A stretch of DNA of 64,000 bases from Halomonas socia (GCF_010977575.1 NZ_CP048812.1:1612001-1676000), one strand, 5' to 3'; counted from the first letter of the stretch, positions 42,838 through 53,121 are shown. The notes: generated by a model not told the origin, from the letters alone. Program-made: numbers and translations.

Positions 42838-43437
42838 ATGAGCGCCTCCGCCCCCGGTTTCAACCAGCGCCTGCGCCAGCTCGCCCCGCGCCAGCGCCAG
42901 GCCTTCATGGCCGCGCTCTGCGAGCGGCTGCTGCCCAACTATGCCCTGTATGCCGAGAACAGCGGACACGGCGACGTACGCGGCCTGCGGGTGATCCTCG
43001 ACCTGGTGTGGGAGTCACTTGCGGTGCGCGAGGCGAAGATCGACTTCGAGCGCCAGGCCGACAAGCTCGCCGAGCTCGAACCGCCGGCCGATGATGACAG
43101 TTTCGGCGCGCGGCGTGCGCTGGAGGCGGTGGTGGCGCTGTCGGCGCTGCTCGACACCCTGCGCGGTGATGCCGAGGAGGCGGTGTTCGAGGTCAGCCTA
43201 AGCTCGCGCGGCGGCGTGCGCGCCTTCATCGAGCTGAGCGAAGGGGTGGAGGACGATGTGCGCCTGGCTGAGCTGGTGCGCACCCACCCGCTGATGGAGG
43301 ACGAGCAGGCCTTCCAGGGCGAGGTGCTGGATAGCGTCGAGCGCCATCCGCTCGATCGCGATACGCTCAAGGCGCTGCGCCAGCTGGGGCGCAACGATGG
43401 AATCAGTAACCTGGGTTTGTCCCTCGACGACGCTTGA
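42838..43437 (+). CDS. YjaG family (DUF416) protein
   Basis: 199 residues, AAGGAG upstream. Helical, acidic protein: FMAALCERLLPNYALYAE, RGLRVILDLVWESL, ALEAVVALSALLD and the terminal LDSVERHPLDRDTLKALRQLG. Related to E. coli YjaG, whose role is unknown. The gene lies 49 bases after the ATL gene and could be co-transcribed. Confidence 0.88.
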   Translation: MSASAPGFNQRLRQLAPRQRQAFMAALCERLLPNYALYAENSGHGDVRGLRVILDLVWESLAVREAKIDFERQADKLAELEPPADDDSFGARRALEAVVALSALLDTLRGDAEEAVFEVSLSSRGGVRAFIELSEGVEDDVRLAELVRTHPLMEDEQAFQGEVLDSVERHPLDRDTLKALRQLGRNDGISNLGLSLDDA

Positions 43438-43445
43438 AACGACGA

Positions 43446-43967
43446 CTAGAAGCGGATGCCGCCGGTGACCATCATGCCAGCGGTGCCGAAAACGATCACG
43501 TCGCTCTCGAAGCGGCCCCACTGCACGCCGAGGCTGGGCAGGGCGGCCGGGGCAATGCCGTAGTGGTTGAAGGGGATATTGTCCTGGCGCTCATCCTTGT
43601 AGCCGCGCAGGAGGCCCGCGGTGAGCTTGGCGCGCACGGTGACGTTGTCGCTGGGGCGCCATAGCGGGAATTCGCGCCCGGCATAGAAGTACCAGGTCGG
43701 CTGGTCGAAGGAGTTCTTGAACCAGGCGGTGCCCGCCAGCCAGCGGTGTGGGTTGTGCAGCTCGACGCTGATCAGGTTTTGCTGATTGGTATGATCCGGC
43801 TGGGGGTTGAAGTGGCGGGTATAGAGGCTGGTCTGCACCAGCACGTGGTCGAGCTCGAGCGTCGGTGGCCAGTCGAACCGCGACGACTCGGCGGATGCCG
43901 CTGAACTGATTGACACTGCCACGCCTACCAGCATCGCGAGTATGGCCTTCCGTGGTGCCATGTCCAT
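43446..43967 (-). CDS. Small outer-membrane beta-barrel protein
   Basis: 173 residues from the ATG at 43967 (GAGGGC upstream); a second ATG lies two codons on. Signal peptide about 1-27 (AILAMLVGVAVSISSAASA), then alternating aromatic strands (VLVQTSLYTRHFNPQPDH, WLAGTAWFKNSFDQPTWYFYAG, GLLRGYKDE, HYGIAPAALPSLGVQWG) ending GGIRF, a terminal Phe typical of BAM substrates. I recall such proteins in Pseudomonas mislabelled as glycerol-3-phosphate transporters. Enzymatic role unknown. Confidence 0.82.
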   Translation of the reverse strand: MDMAPRKAILAMLVGVAVSISSAASAESSRFDWPPTLELDHVLVQTSLYTRHFNPQPDHTNQQNLISVELHNPHRWLAGTAWFKNSFDQPTWYFYAGREFPLWRPSDNVTVRAKLTAGLLRGYKDERQDNIPFNHYGIAPAALPSLGVQWGRFESDVIVFGTAGMMVTGGIRF

Positions 43968-43980
43968 GTCTGCCCTCAGG

Positions 43981-44754
43981 TTATAGTCGCATCTCGATGC
44001 CGCGATCGGCCATGTAGCGCTTGGCGTCGGGGATGCTGTACTCACCGAAATGAAAGATGCTGGCGGCGAGCACCGCATCGGCGCCGCCGTCGATGACGCC
44101 GGCGACCAGGTGGTCGAGAGTGCCGACCCCGCCCGAGGCGATCACCGGCACACTGACCGCGTCGCTGATCGCGCGGGTCACGCCGAGATCGAAGCCGGCC
44201 TTGGTGCCGTCGCGATCCATGCTGGTCAGCAGCAGCTCGCCAGCGCCGAAATCGACCATCTTGCGTGCCCACTCAACGGCATCCAGGCCGGTGGGCTTGC
44301 GCCCGCCATGGGTGAAGATCTCCCAGCGCGGCGGCTCGCCCTCGGCAGAGACTCGCTTGGCGTCGATGGCGACCACGATGCACTGGCTGCCGAAACGCTC
44401 GGTGGCCTCGCGCACGAATTCCGGCGTGGTCACCGCCGCGGTATTGATCGAGACCTTGTCGGCACCGGCGTTGAGCATGGTGCGAATATCCTCGCAGCTG
44501 CGGATGCCGCCGCCCACCGTCAGCGGGATGAACACCTCGCCGGCGATGCGTTCGACCATCTCTACGGTGGTGCCGCGGTTCTCGTGGCTGGCGGTGATGT
44601 CGAGAAAGGTGATCTCGTCGGCGCCCTGCTGGTTGTAGCGCTTGGCGATCTCCACCGGATCACCGGCGTCGCGGATACCGACGAAGTTGACGCCCTTGAC
44701 CACACGGCCGGCGTCGACGTCGAGGCAGGGGATGATGCGCTTGGCGAGTCCCAT
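43981..44754 (-). CDS. hisF: Imidazole glycerol phosphate synthase, cyclase subunit
   Basis: 257 residues. TIM barrel with catalytic Asps in [16 protein letters not shown] and [13 protein letters not shown]. Uses ammonia from HisH to make imidazole glycerol phosphate and AICAR. Three bases after hisA. Confidence 0.98.
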   Translation of the reverse strand: MGLAKRIIPCLDVDAGRVVKGVNFVGIRDAGDPVEIAKRYNQQGADEITFLDITASHENRGTTVEMVERIAGEVFIPLTVGGGIRSCEDIRTMLNAGADKVSINTAAVTTPEFVREATERFGSQCIVVAIDAKRVSAEGEPPRWEIFTHGGRKPTGLDAVEWARKMVDFGAGELLLTSMDRDGTKAGFDLGVTRAISDAVSVPVIASGGVGTLDHLVAGVIDGGADAVLAASIFHFGEYSIPDAKRYMADRGIEMRL

Positions 44755-44757
44755 GGA

Positions 44758-45516
44758 TCAGCTCCCGGCCTGGGTGAATTGGTCGTCCAGCTCGTCACAC
44801 AGACGCTGGGCCTCGGCAACGTCGAGGCTGCCCTCGTAGATGGCGCGCCCGGTGATGGCGCCGAGGATGCCGTCGCCGGCCACCGCGCTCAGCGCGCGGA
44901 GGTCGTCGAGGTTGGTGACGCCGCCTGAGGCGATCACCGGTAGGCCGCCGACCCGGGCCAGTTCGGCGGTGGCCTCGACGTTGACGCCGCCCATCATGCC
45001 GTCGCGGGCGATATCGGTGTAGACGATGCTGGACACGCCGTCGTCGGCGAAGCGCCTGGCAAGCTCGGTAGCCTTGAGCGAGGAGACTTCGGCCCAACCG
45101 TCGGTGGCCACATAGCCGTCGCGGGCATCGAGGCCGACGATCACATGGCCGGGGAAGGCGCGGCACATCTCGCTGACGAAGGCCGGCTCCTTGACCGCCT
45201 GGGTGCCGATGATCACATAGGTGACGCCGGCCGCCAGGTAATGCTCGATGGTCGCCGCGGTGCGGATGCCGCCGCCGATCTGGATCGGCAGGTCCGGGTA
45301 GGCGCGGGCGATGGCGGTGACTGCTTCACCGTTGACCGGCTTGCCTTCGAAGGCGCCGTTGAGGTCGACCAGATGCAGACGCCGTGCGCCGGCCTCGACC
45401 CAGCGCGCGGCCATTGCCACCGGGTCGTCGCCGTAGCTGGTGGCGTCGTCCATGCGGCCCTGTTTGAGGCGGACGCATTGGCCGTCCTTGAGATCGATGG
45501 CGGGAATTACCAGCAT
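44758..45516 (-). CDS. hisA: ProFAR isomerase (HisA)
   Basis: 252 residues from [20 protein letters not shown]. Isomerises N'-ProFAR to PRFAR. Catalytic Asps in PAIDLKDG and [11 protein letters not shown]; two phosphate-binding loops ([17 protein letters not shown]). Part of hisBHAF. Confidence 0.98.
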   Translation of the reverse strand: MLVIPAIDLKDGQCVRLKQGRMDDATSYGDDPVAMAARWVEAGARRLHLVDLNGAFEGKPVNGEAVTAIARAYPDLPIQIGGGIRTAATIEHYLAAGVTYVIIGTQAVKEPAFVSEMCRAFPGHVIVGLDARDGYVATDGWAEVSSLKATELARRFADDGVSSIVYTDIARDGMMGGVNVEATAELARVGGLPVIASGGVTNLDDLRALSAVAGDGILGAITGRAIYEGSLDVAEAQRLCDELDDQFTQAGS

Positions 45517-45592
45517 GTCGTGTCCTCTTCGGCGCCCGGGCAGGCAGCCATATCCAGAATGAGTCGTCGTGGCGGCGGCAGTGGCGTTCGGC

Positions 45593-46234
45593 TCACGGCG
45601 TCCAGTTGACGAAGTTCTCCAGCAGGCGCAGGCCCGCCGCCGAGCTCTTCTCGGGATGGAACTGGGTGGCGAACACTGGGCCGCGGCCGATCGCCACGTG
45701 GGCCTGGGTAGTACCGTAGTCGGTGGTGCCGAACAGCGTGGCGTCGTCGCTGACATCGACATAGTAGCTGTGCACGAAGTAGAAGCGCTCGCCATCGTCG
45801 ATGCCCTCCCACAGCGCATGGAGCTGGTGCTGGCCCACCTGGTTCCAGCCCATGTGCGGCACCTTGAGGCGGTTGCCGTGGACGTCGTGCATATCCGCCG
45901 GGAAGCGCCGCACGCGCCCCGGCATGAAGCCCAGACAGGCCACGCCGCCGTTCTCTTCGCTGTCGTCGAGCAGCATCTGCTGGCCGACGCAGATACCCAG
46001 CAGTGGCTTCTCGGCCTTGCTCAGCAGCTCAAGCACCAGCCCCTTGACCTCGCTGCGTTCGAGCTCGCCCATGCAGTCGCGAATCGCCCCCTGGCCGGGC
46101 AGCACCAGCCGCGTGGCCCCGTGGATGCGGCGCGGGTCGCGGGTGACGACGACGTTCTCGTGGGTGACATGCTCCAGCGCCTTGGCGACAGAGTGCAGGT
46201 TGCCCATTCCGTAGTCGATCACGGCGATGGTCAT
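45593..46234 (-). CDS. hisH: Imidazole glycerol phosphate synthase, glutaminase subunit
   Basis: 213 residues from [16 protein letters not shown]. GATase1 with intact triad: Cys in LGICVGQQM, His and Glu in QFHPEKS. Supplies ammonia to HisF. Its intact elbow contrasts with the defective one at 41734-42426. Confidence 0.98.
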   Translation of the reverse strand: MTIAVIDYGMGNLHSVAKALEHVTHENVVVTRDPRRIHGATRLVLPGQGAIRDCMGELERSEVKGLVLELLSKAEKPLLGICVGQQMLLDDSEENGGVACLGFMPGRVRRFPADMHDVHGNRLKVPHMGWNQVGQHQLHALWEGIDDGERFYFVHSYYVDVSDDATLFGTTDYGTTQAHVAIGRGPVFATQFHPEKSSAAGLRLLENFVNWTP

Positions 46235-46283
46235 GAGGCGCTCCTTACGAGGGGACGGTGGTGAGGGCTGTGGACATCGCTGC

Positions 46284-46877
46284 TCACAGGCAGCCCTTGG
46301 TCGACGGCATCTGGCCGGCCATGCGCGGGTCTTCGGCAACCGCCATGCGCAGGGCACGGCCGAAGGCCTTGAAGATTGTCTCGGCCTGGTGGTGGGCGTT
46401 GAAGCCCTTGAGGTTGTCGATATGCAGGGTCACCTGGGCATGGTTGACGAAGCCCTGAAAGAACTCCCAGAACAGCTGGGTATCGAGGCGGCCGATGGCG
46501 GCGCGGGTGAACTCGACGTTCATGAACAGCCCGGCGCGCCCAGAGAAGTCTACCACTACCCGCGACAGCGCTTCGTCGAGCGGCACATAGGCGTGGCCGT
46601 AGCGGTAGATGCCGCGCTTGTCACCGATCGCCTGGGCAAAGGCCTGGCCAAGGGTGATGCCGAGATCCTCGACGGTATGGTGGTCGTCGATGTGCAGGTC
46701 GCCCTGGGCCTGGATATTGAGATCGATCAGGCCGTGGCGTGCCACCTGGTCGAGCATATGGTCGAGGAAGGGCACGCTGCTCTCGCCGCTGAGCTGGCCC
46801 TGGCCGTCGAGATTCACGCTCACCGTGATCTGCGTTTCCTTGGTGTCGCGAGAAACCGTGGCGGTACGCTCGGTCAT
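46284..46877 (-). CDS. hisB: Imidazoleglycerol-phosphate dehydratase
   Basis: 197 residues from [17 protein letters not shown]. Monofunctional form without the phosphatase domain. Metal-binding blocks [24 protein letters not shown] and [12 protein letters not shown]. First gene of the hisBHAF run. Confidence 0.98.
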   Translation of the reverse strand: MTERTATVSRDTKETQITVSVNLDGQGQLSGESSVPFLDHMLDQVARHGLIDLNIQAQGDLHIDDHHTVEDLGITLGQAFAQAIGDKRGIYRYGHAYVPLDEALSRVVVDFSGRAGLFMNVEFTRAAIGRLDTQLFWEFFQGFVNHAQVTLHIDNLKGFNAHHQAETIFKAFGRALRMAVAEDPRMAGQMPSTKGCL

Positions 46878-47044
46878 GGGGCTGAGTCTCCTGCGCTGGG
46901 CGCATTGGCTGGGTTCGGGGCGCTCCGCATGGCGACGGCGCGGCGGTCGAGCCATCCATTATAGTGAATCGGTCGCCCCATCCGCTACAATGCGGGTCAT
47001 TGACGGACGATCCGACGCGCCGTCCCGGCCAGGGGAGATCAAAC

Positions 47045-47500
47045 ATGCCGGTTACGCTTCATAGGGTCGACCACCGCGACTGGTCAACGGATGACCAGAC
47101 CGCCCTCGACCTCTCTCGTATCTATGCCGACGCGCCCGTCGAGCGCTTGCCTGCGCCCGCCGATGACTTCATTCGCGATCACCTCGAGGGCGGCGGACTG
47201 TTCTGCTGTGCCTGCTTCAATGGCCGCCTGCTGGGTGCGGTGGCGGTCAACATCGACACCCAAGCCTGGTGGCTGTCCTACACCTGCGTGCGCAAGACCA
47301 CCCGCCGGCGCGGTGTCGGCTCACACTTGCTGGCGCTGATCGGCGAGGCGGCGGCCGCCGAGCAGCGCATGCTGCGGGTGGACAGCGCAACCCTGCAGAT
47401 GGGCGACCAGCTACTACTGACTCGGCTTGGCTATCGCGCCTCGCCCGAGGGCGACTATTTCGAACTTAATCCGCGCAGTTCCTGGGGAGGACATCAATGA
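47045..47500 (+). CDS. PanZ-like acetyl-CoA-binding GNAT protein
   Basis: 151 residues from the ATG at 47045 (GGGGAG upstream). GNAT fold with the acetyl-CoA loop VRKTTRRRGVGSHLLAL. The start region (LHRVDHRDWSTDDQTALDLSRIYADAP) and overall form resemble PanZ/PanM, which drives PanD maturation and gates pantothenate synthesis. panD is not in the window, so this is by similarity only. It overlaps the asmA-like gene by four bases (ATGA). Confidence 0.75.
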   Translation: MPVTLHRVDHRDWSTDDQTALDLSRIYADAPVERLPAPADDFIRDHLEGGGLFCCACFNGRLLGAVAVNIDTQAWWLSYTCVRKTTRRRGVGSHLLALIGEAAAAEQRMLRVDSATLQMGDQLLLTRLGYRASPEGDYFELNPRSSWGGHQ

Positions 47501-49845
47501 GAGCGCTACTGCGAACCCTGCTGGCGGTCATTGGGGTACTGGGTCTGGTGGTGGTCGGTGCCGTGGTCTATGTTACCACCTTCTTCGACCCCAACGACCT
47601 CAAGCCGCGACTGATCGACGTGGTTCGCGAACAGACCGGCCTCGAGCTGACCCTCGACGGTCCGCTGTCGTGGTCGTTCTACCCGCGGTTGGGGGTTAGC
47701 GTGGTCGATGCCGAGGCCTGGCTACCGGATCAGGCCGGCGACGAAGAGGCCTTCGTTGCCCTCGACAAGGCCGAAGTCAGCCTGGCCTTTGCCCCACTGC
47801 TCACCGGTGAAATCGCCATCGAGGGCCTGACGCTCGACGGCATGCGCCTCAACCTCGATCGCGACGCCGAGGGCCAGGGCAACTGGGAAGTGCTGCTCGA
47901 ACGTCTCGACGAGCGCAGCGAAGAGGCCGCCGAAGCGCTGGCACCGGCCTCCGCCGGGCCGGCTGCGGGCGAAGATGCCGGGATGCGTGTGGCGCTCAAT
48001 GTCGCCAGCGTCACCCTGCGCGGCAGCGAGGTACGCTATCGCGACTGGCAACGCGACCTGCAACTGCGCGTCACCGGCCTCGATATCAGCGGCAGCAACG
48101 TCAATCCGCAGCGCGCCTTCCCGCTCAAGAGCGCTTTCCGGCTCTCGGCCTACCCCGACGCCGCCTGGCAGAAGAGCGACGAGGTCGAGCCCGAGTGGGT
48201 CAGCAGCGTACGCGGCGAAAGCCGGGTGCGGCTGGGCCTGCGCGACGGCCGCTACGAGCTCGAGAACCTCAGCCTCGAAACCAGCACCACCCTGGCAGCG
48301 TTGGGGGACCGCAAGCAGCAGGCCAATCTGGAACTACGCCAGCTGGTGGCCAATAGCGAGACTCGGCAGTTGGAGATTGACGGCGGCCGCCTCGACAGTA
48401 GCCTGGTGCATCCCGCCGCCGGTGACCGCGCGCTGTCACTGAGCCTGGGCTTCATCGCCGATCTCGACTTCGACGAGCAGCACCTGCACCTGCGCAGCCT
48501 GGAACTGAGCGGGCCCGACGACCTCGATCTCAGCGGCAGCGTGACGGTCACCGAGCTGTTCGATGCGCCGCGCTATACCGGCCTGGTGAGCCTGGCGCCG
48601 CTGTCGCTGCGGCCGTGGCTGGCGCGCTTCGACGCCCTGCCCGAGACTGCAAGCGACGCGGCGCTCGGCGATGTGGCGCTGACCAGCCCGCTGCAGGGCG
48701 ACCTGGAGCGGTTCAGTTTCACCAATCTGACCATGGTCGTCGATGACAGCACCTTTACCGGACGCCTGGGGGCAGGGCTCGACGGCCGTTCGCTGACGTT
48801 CGACCTGCAGGGCGACCGCCTGGACCTCGACGCCTATCTGCCGCCCACCGAACCGGCCGCCGAAAGCGCCATGCTGCGTCAGCTACTGGGCCGCATGGCC
48901 TATGCCGATGACGACGAGGCCGCGTTGCCGGTCGCCTGGCTGGCGCCGCTGAGTCTCGACGGCGAGTTGAGCCTCGAGCGGCTCACGGCGCTGGGGCTGG
49001 TGATCCGCAATGCCGAGCTGGCCGTCGAGGGCAGCGAGGGCGTACATCGCTTGTCGCGCTTCGAGGGGCAGCTGTTCGACGGCAGTCTGGCCGCCAGCGG
49101 CGAACTCGACCAGCGCGAAGATACACCGCGTTGGGACTTTGCGCCGCGTCTCGAACGGGTCCAGGTGGTACCGCTCTACGCCACCCTGGCCGACCAGGAG
49201 TCGCCGCTGCGCGGACGCCTGAGCCTCGACGGCGACCTCACCACCCGCGGCGAGACCCGCGGCCTGATGACCCGCAACCTGAACGGTAACCTGGCGCTGC
49301 GCATCGACGACGGGGCGCTCTTCGACGTCAACGTCTCCCAGGAGCTATGCGGCGTGGTGGCGGCGCTGGACGGCGAGGAGATGAGTCGCGACTGGAGCAA
49401 CGATACCCGCTTCGAGCGCGCTGCGGCGAGCTTCACCCTGCGCGACGGGGTGGCCCACAACGACGATCTGGAGATCAGCATCCCCGGCATCCGCCTCGAC
49501 GGCGGCGGTGAGATCAACTTGGCGACCCAGGCGTTCGACTACCGCGCGGCGGCGCGCCTGGTCGACTCGGCGGATGCCGCCTGCCGTGTCAATCCGCGTC
49601 TCGAGCGCGTGCCGCTGCCGGTGCGCTGCGAGGGCCAACTAGATGAAGAGAGCGGCGAGTGGTGCCGCTTCGACCGCTCGGCTTTCCAGAGCGCGCTGGG
49701 CGAGATCCTGCGCGACGAAGCCTCCTCGCGGGCCGCAGAAGAGATCGAAGAACGCCTCGGTGGTGCCCTGGAAGGGCTCGATGAGCGCCTCGGTGAGGGC
49801 GCCGGGCGGGAACTTCGCGAGGGATTGCGCGGTCTGTTCAACTGA
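47497..49845 (+). CDS. AsmA family inner-membrane protein
   Basis: 782 residues. One N-terminal membrane helix (about 5-28), then a long beta-rich periplasmic domain; the opening FDPNDLKPRLIDVVREQTGLELTLDGPLSWSFYPRLG is the AsmA/YhjG chorein-like N-terminus. The C-terminal AsmA_2 domain has LDGDLTTRGETRGLM and FDYRAAARL. AsmA-like proteins are thought to move or organise phospholipids between membranes. Terminator downstream. Confidence 0.9.
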   Translation: MRALLRTLLAVIGVLGLVVVGAVVYVTTFFDPNDLKPRLIDVVREQTGLELTLDGPLSWSFYPRLGVSVVDAEAWLPDQAGDEEAFVALDKAEVSLAFAPLLTGEIAIEGLTLDGMRLNLDRDAEGQGNWEVLLERLDERSEEAAEALAPASAGPAAGEDAGMRVALNVASVTLRGSEVRYRDWQRDLQLRVTGLDISGSNVNPQRAFPLKSAFRLSAYPDAAWQKSDEVEPEWVSSVRGESRVRLGLRDGRYELENLSLETSTTLAALGDRKQQANLELRQLVANSETRQLEIDGGRLDSSLVHPAAGDRALSLSLGFIADLDFDEQHLHLRSLELSGPDDLDLSGSVTVTELFDAPRYTGLVSLAPLSLRPWLARFDALPETASDAALGDVALTSPLQGDLERFSFTNLTMVVDDSTFTGRLGAGLDGRSLTFDLQGDRLDLDAYLPPTEPAAESAMLRQLLGRMAYADDDEAALPVAWLAPLSLDGELSLERLTALGLVIRNAELAVEGSEGVHRLSRFEGQLFDGSLAASGELDQREDTPRWDFAPRLERVQVVPLYATLADQESPLRGRLSLDGDLTTRGETRGLMTRNLNGNLALRIDDGALFDVNVSQELCGVVAALDGEEMSRDWSNDTRFERAAASFTLRDGVAHNDDLEISIPGIRLDGGGEINLATQAFDYRAAARLVDSADAACRVNPRLERVPLPVRCEGQLDEESGEWCRFDRSAFQSALGEILRDEASSRAAEEIEERLGGALEGLDERLGEGAGRELREGLRGLFN

Positions 49846-49866
49846 AAGCTAGCAAGTCAGTCACCT

Positions 49867-49895
49867 GCGCCGACATACCCGTCGGCGCTTTTTTT
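49867..49895 (+). terminator. Terminator after the asmA-like gene
   Basis: GCGCCGAC-ATACCC-GTCGGCGC followed by TTTTTTT. Confidence 0.92.
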
Positions 49896-49923
49896 ATTTC
49901 ACCCGTCGAGGGATGAGCCTCCA

Positions 49924-51006
49924 ATGACCGATATACCATCCCCGGTGCTCGCCCCGGATGTCTTTCAGCAGCGCCTGCTGGCCTGGTTCGATGAACATGG
50001 CCGCAAGTCGCTGCCCTGGCAGCACGACAAGACCCCTTATCGCGTGTGGGTCTCGGAGATTATGCTGCAGCAGACTCAGGTGGCCACGGTGATTCCCTAC
50101 TACGAGCGCTTTATGGCGCGTTTCCCCACCGTCGAGCACCTGGCCGCGGCAGAGCAGGACGAAGTGCTGCACCTGTGGACCGGGCTCGGCTACTATGCGC
50201 GGGGCCGCAACCTGCACAAAGCCGCGCTCCGGGTAGTCGAGCAGCATGGCGGCGAGTTCCCGGTGCACAGCCTCGAGGCCATGGCCGCGCTGCCGGGTAT
50301 TGGCCGCTCCACCGCCGGTGCCATCATCAGCATCAGCACCGGTCGTCGCGCGGTGATTCTCGACGGCAATGTCAAGCGGGTGCTGACCCGCCTGCATGCC
50401 GAGCCCGGCTGGCCTGGGCGCCCGGCGGTGGAGCGCCGGCTGTGGGCATTGGCTGAGCACTACACGCCGGCAGCGCGCCTGCCTGACTACAGCCAGGCAA
50501 TGATGGACCTCGGCGCCACCCTGTGCCGCCGGGGTACGCCCAGCTGCCTGCTGTGTCCCTTCGAGGACGTCTGCGTGGCGCATGCCCGCGGTGAAGAGAA
50601 GCGCTTCCCCGAGTCCAAACCCAGGAAAGCGCTGCCCGAGCGCAGCACCATCATGCTGCTGCTGCACGATGGAGAGGGCCGAGTGCTGCTCGAACAGCGC
50701 CCCGGCGCCGGGCTGTGGGGCGGCCTGTGGTGCTTTCCGCAATTCGACGACCCCGACGCCCTGCAGGCATGGCTCGACGTGCATGCCCCGCAGGCCAGCC
50801 GGGAACCGGCCTGGCGGGCGTTTCGCCACACCTTCAGCCATTTCCACCTGCAGATCACGCCGCAGCCGGTCGCCTGTCGTCCGGCGCGGATGGTCAACGC
50901 CCCGGGGCGGCTGTGGTATCACCTCGCCGAGCCTGTCACCATTGGCCTGGCGGCGCCGGTCAAGACGCTGCTGGGCAGCCTCGCCCAACATCTCGACGAC
51001 GCCTGA
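49924..51006 (+). CDS. mutY: Adenine DNA glycosylase
   Basis: 360 residues. Excises A opposite 8-oxoG. Catalytic Glu in [11 protein letters not shown], helix-hairpin-helix [12 protein letters not shown] with Asp in [12 protein letters not shown], iron-sulfur ligands C-x6-C-x2-C-x5-C in [18 protein letters not shown], and a C-terminal NUDIX-like 8-oxoG reader. Followed 23 bases later by yggX, the usual pair. Confidence 0.97.
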   Translation: MTDIPSPVLAPDVFQQRLLAWFDEHGRKSLPWQHDKTPYRVWVSEIMLQQTQVATVIPYYERFMARFPTVEHLAAAEQDEVLHLWTGLGYYARGRNLHKAALRVVEQHGGEFPVHSLEAMAALPGIGRSTAGAIISISTGRRAVILDGNVKRVLTRLHAEPGWPGRPAVERRLWALAEHYTPAARLPDYSQAMMDLGATLCRRGTPSCLLCPFEDVCVAHARGEEKRFPESKPRKALPERSTIMLLLHDGEGRVLLEQRPGAGLWGGLWCFPQFDDPDALQAWLDVHAPQASREPAWRAFRHTFSHFHLQITPQPVACRPARMVNAPGRLWYHLAEPVTIGLAAPVKTLLGSLAQHLDDA

Positions 51007-51029
51007 ACGCCTATCGCAAGGAGTGACCC

Positions 51030-51302
51030 ATGAGCCAGACCGTGTTCTGTCGCAAGTACCAACAGGAACTCGAGGCACTGCCGCAGCCGCCGCTGCCCGG
51101 CAAGAAGGGCCAGGAGATCCAGGCCAGTGTCTCCAAGCAAGCCTGGGACGAGTGGCAGGCGCTGCAGACCCGTTTGATCAACGAAAAGCACCTCAACCTG
51201 CTCGATCCCGAGGCGCGCGAGTACCTGATGGAGCAGCTCGAGCGCTTCCTCGATAACCGCGAAACCGACCAGGCCGAGGGCTATGTTCCACCCAGCCAGT
51301 GA
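51030..51302 (+). CDS. Probable Fe(2+)-trafficking protein YggX
   Basis: 90 residues with AAGGAG upstream. MSQTVFCRKYQQELEALPQPPLPGKKGQEI is the family signature with its single Cys. Protects iron-sulfur clusters; co-transcription with mutY, itself an Fe-S protein, is common. Confidence 0.96.
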   Translation: MSQTVFCRKYQQELEALPQPPLPGKKGQEIQASVSKQAWDEWQALQTRLINEKHLNLLDPEAREYLMEQLERFLDNRETDQAEGYVPPSQ

Positions 51303-51339
51303 CCCGGACAGGCGTGGCATCCGGTTGATCTAAAAAGGC

Positions 51340-51368
51340 TTGACGGGGTGAAGGGATTCTAGTTAAAT
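51340..51368 (+). promoter_or_regulatory. Promoter of the Phe-Gln-Thr tRNA cluster
   Basis: TTGACG (51340-51345), 17-base spacer, TTAAAT (51363-51368), then a GC-rich discriminator before tRNA-Phe 17 bases downstream. Confidence 0.7.
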
Positions 51369-51385
51369 ACGTCCCCGTTGGCAGG

Positions 51386-51461
51386 GGCCAGATAGCTCAG
51401 TTGGTAGAGCAGGGGATTGAAAATCCCCGTGTCGGCGGTTCGATTCCGTCTCTGGCCACCA
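51386..51461 (+). tRNA. tRNA-Phe (GAA)
   Basis: 76 bases with CCA; acceptor GGCCAGA/TCTGGCC, anticodon loop TTGAAAA with GAA. Confidence 0.97.
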
Positions 51462-51467
51462 CGCTGC

Positions 51468-51542
51468 TGGGGTATAGCCAAGTGGTAAGGCACCGGTTTT
51501 TGGTATCGGCATTCCCAGGTTCGAATCCTGGTACCCCAGCCA
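51468..51542 (+). tRNA. tRNA-Gln (TTG)
   Basis: 75 bases with CCA; acceptor TGGGGTA/TACCCCA, anticodon TTG in the loop of GTTTTTGGTATC. TTG is a selenouridine-modifiable wobble position, consistent with selD-selU in the window. Confidence 0.96.
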
Positions 51543-51599
51543 TCGCCAACCCAGTTTCCGAAGCATCGAGTGGATGCAAGTAGTTGAAGGGTTGCCCGC

Positions 51600-51675
<76 letters not shown>

Positions 51676-51712
51676 AGCGAAACCCTAGATATATCAAGCA
51701 TCTACTCTATAT

Positions 51713-51738
51713 TAAGCCGCCCTAATTTGAGGCGGTTT
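51713..51738 (+). terminator. Terminator of the tRNA cluster
   Basis: CCGCC-CTAATTTGA-GGCGG followed by TTTTTT just after tRNA-Thr. Confidence 0.9.
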
Positions 51739-51814
51739 TTTCGTATGTGTCAACAAAGTGTCTACAGCGGCCAATGTTGCTGTAGCGCGCCGAATACTTT
51801 GCGACACAGCGACA

Positions 51815-52318
51815 CTAGCTTTGGGGCTCGCCTGGGTATGGCTTGAGGGACTGGCCGCGCGGGGTGATCCGAACCACCCTAGAGCGCTTTCCAAAGGTGT
51901 GATAGACCCCGATGTAGAGATGTCCCTTCTCAGTGAAGTAGCGGTCTAAATCCTGCTGGTACATGGTGCCAATCCACTGGTCACCGACTGCTAGCTTGTG
52001 GGGGAAGTCCATAGCCCCTGGGCGTGGCACGAGACCTTGAGCCAATGGCTTGCGACGGAGGGCGCGGTCAAAGCGGTTCCGGTAGCGTTCAACAATTAGG
52101 TGAGTCAACGTAGTCGACTGGGAACCGACATTTGTGACATTGACTACGGTGAGCAACTGGTCATCCGGCTCTCGCCCAGGAACAATCAACTCCATCCCCT
52201 GAGAGACGCTTAAGCGAAGTACTGGGCCATCCTTGAGGTGCTTGAAAATCTGCCAGCCGAGTGAGGCGACGCCCGTGGAGGCGCCGATGATTGCCGCTAC
52301 GCCTGTCGCTAATGCCAT
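51815..52318 (-). CDS. Hypothetical protein with N-terminal hydrophobic segment
   Basis: 167 residues, not recognised. Residues 3-22 (LATGVAAIIGASTGVASLGW) form a membrane or signal helix; the rest is a soluble, beta-rich domain (VLRLSVSQGMELIVPG, LTVVNVTNVGSQSTTLTHLIVERY). The latter, with its NVGS block, reads like a small immunoglobulin-type domain. Less GC-rich than the core; first gene of the accessory region behind tRNA-Thr. Confidence 0.65.
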   Translation of the reverse strand: MALATGVAAIIGASTGVASLGWQIFKHLKDGPVLRLSVSQGMELIVPGREPDDQLLTVVNVTNVGSQSTTLTHLIVERYRNRFDRALRRKPLAQGLVPRPGAMDFPHKLAVGDQWIGTMYQQDLDRYFTEKGHLYIGVYHTFGKRSRVVRITPRGQSLKPYPGEPQS

Positions 52319-52361
52319 ACTGGCCTCCTCAATGCTGTGTAGTGCCTGACCATGCTAACGG

Positions 52362-52387
52362 TAACGGCCAGGGTTAACCGGCCGTTA
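52362..52387 (-). terminator. Hairpin after the 61-residue ORF
   Basis: TAACGGCC/GGCCGTTA stem with a 10-base loop, 20 bases past the stop of the small minus-strand gene. Confidence 0.55.
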
Positions 52388-52406
52388 TGGGATGCTTGCA
52401 CGATGG

Positions 52407-52592
52407 TCAATCCCAGTTCTCGATGATGACCTTGCCGTCGCTGTCAGTGGAAAGCTGTTGGTCGAACTCGACCGGAGCCAGCTTCGGCCCACGCCGTTTC
52501 AAACGGTAGAAGTCCAGGCCGCCGAAGCTCAGCACATCATCGTCATCATGGATCTCCAGCATGCGCCTTAGCTCGCCGACGGTGGCCTCCAT
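52407..52592 (-). CDS. Small acidic hypothetical protein
   Basis: 61 residues from MEATVGELRRMLEIHDDDD at 52592, with AGGGAG upstream. Contains LSFGGLDFYRLKRRGPKL and an acidic C-terminus. A compact alpha/beta domain is plausible; I recognise no function. Small ORFs of this sort are frequent in prophage and plasmid cargo. Confidence 0.6.
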   Translation of the reverse strand: MEATVGELRRMLEIHDDDDVLSFGGLDFYRLKRRGPKLAPVEFDQQLSTDSDGKVIIENWD

Positions 52593-52758
52593 GGCTTTCT
52601 CCCTGTATGGCCTATGAATACTCATGTATCTAACCGGAGGCCGAGCCCTCAGGGAATTACTGTGCTTTCCTTTCCGCTGCGATGGCTACCAGCTTTCCGT
52701 TGCTACCACTATCCGCGTAGGGTAAGGGGCGTTCAACTGTCTGTTGTAGGGAGACTAG

Positions 52759-53121
52759 ATGAAGGGGATGTTCAACCGAGCTTTCTGGATCGAGTGGGGG
52801 CTCGTGGCGCTGGCTGTCGCCAGTATCGCAGTCGCGTTCCTATGGAGCTGGCTGCTACCGGACCAAGGGGTGCGGTTTCAGCGCGCCGGCGCTGTGATGG
52901 TGCTTTTCGCAGCCTTGCTGGAGTTTCGCCAAGCGAGAGGAATCGCTGAGCAATATGCCAACGATATTGTTGTGTCTGTCATTGCTGAAGTACCCGCCCT
53001 GAGCGCGTGTCGTGAAAGAAAGGCATTCCAAAGTGTAGCTATGGTGGCTGGTCTGCTCGGCACACTGATCTGGGGCTTCGGCGATCTGCTGTTCTTCTGG
53101 CAAGAGACGGCCTACTCCTGA
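52759..53121 (+). CDS. Hypothetical membrane protein
   Basis: 120 residues with GGGAG upstream. Three hydrophobic helices at about 11-32, 41-56 and 91-114 (FQSVAMVAGLLGTLIWGFGDLLFFW). No family recognised. Confidence 0.65.
   Translation: MKGMFNRAFWIEWGLVALAVASIAVAFLWSWLLPDQGVRFQRAGAVMVLFAALLEFRQARGIAEQYANDIVVSVIAEVPALSACRERKAFQSVAMVAGLLGTLIWGFGDLLFFWQETAYS

Noticed and set aside
51676..51814. Possible phage attachment site after tRNA-Thr
   Set aside because: No second copy of the tRNA 3' end was found up to ectD, and no integrase is present.
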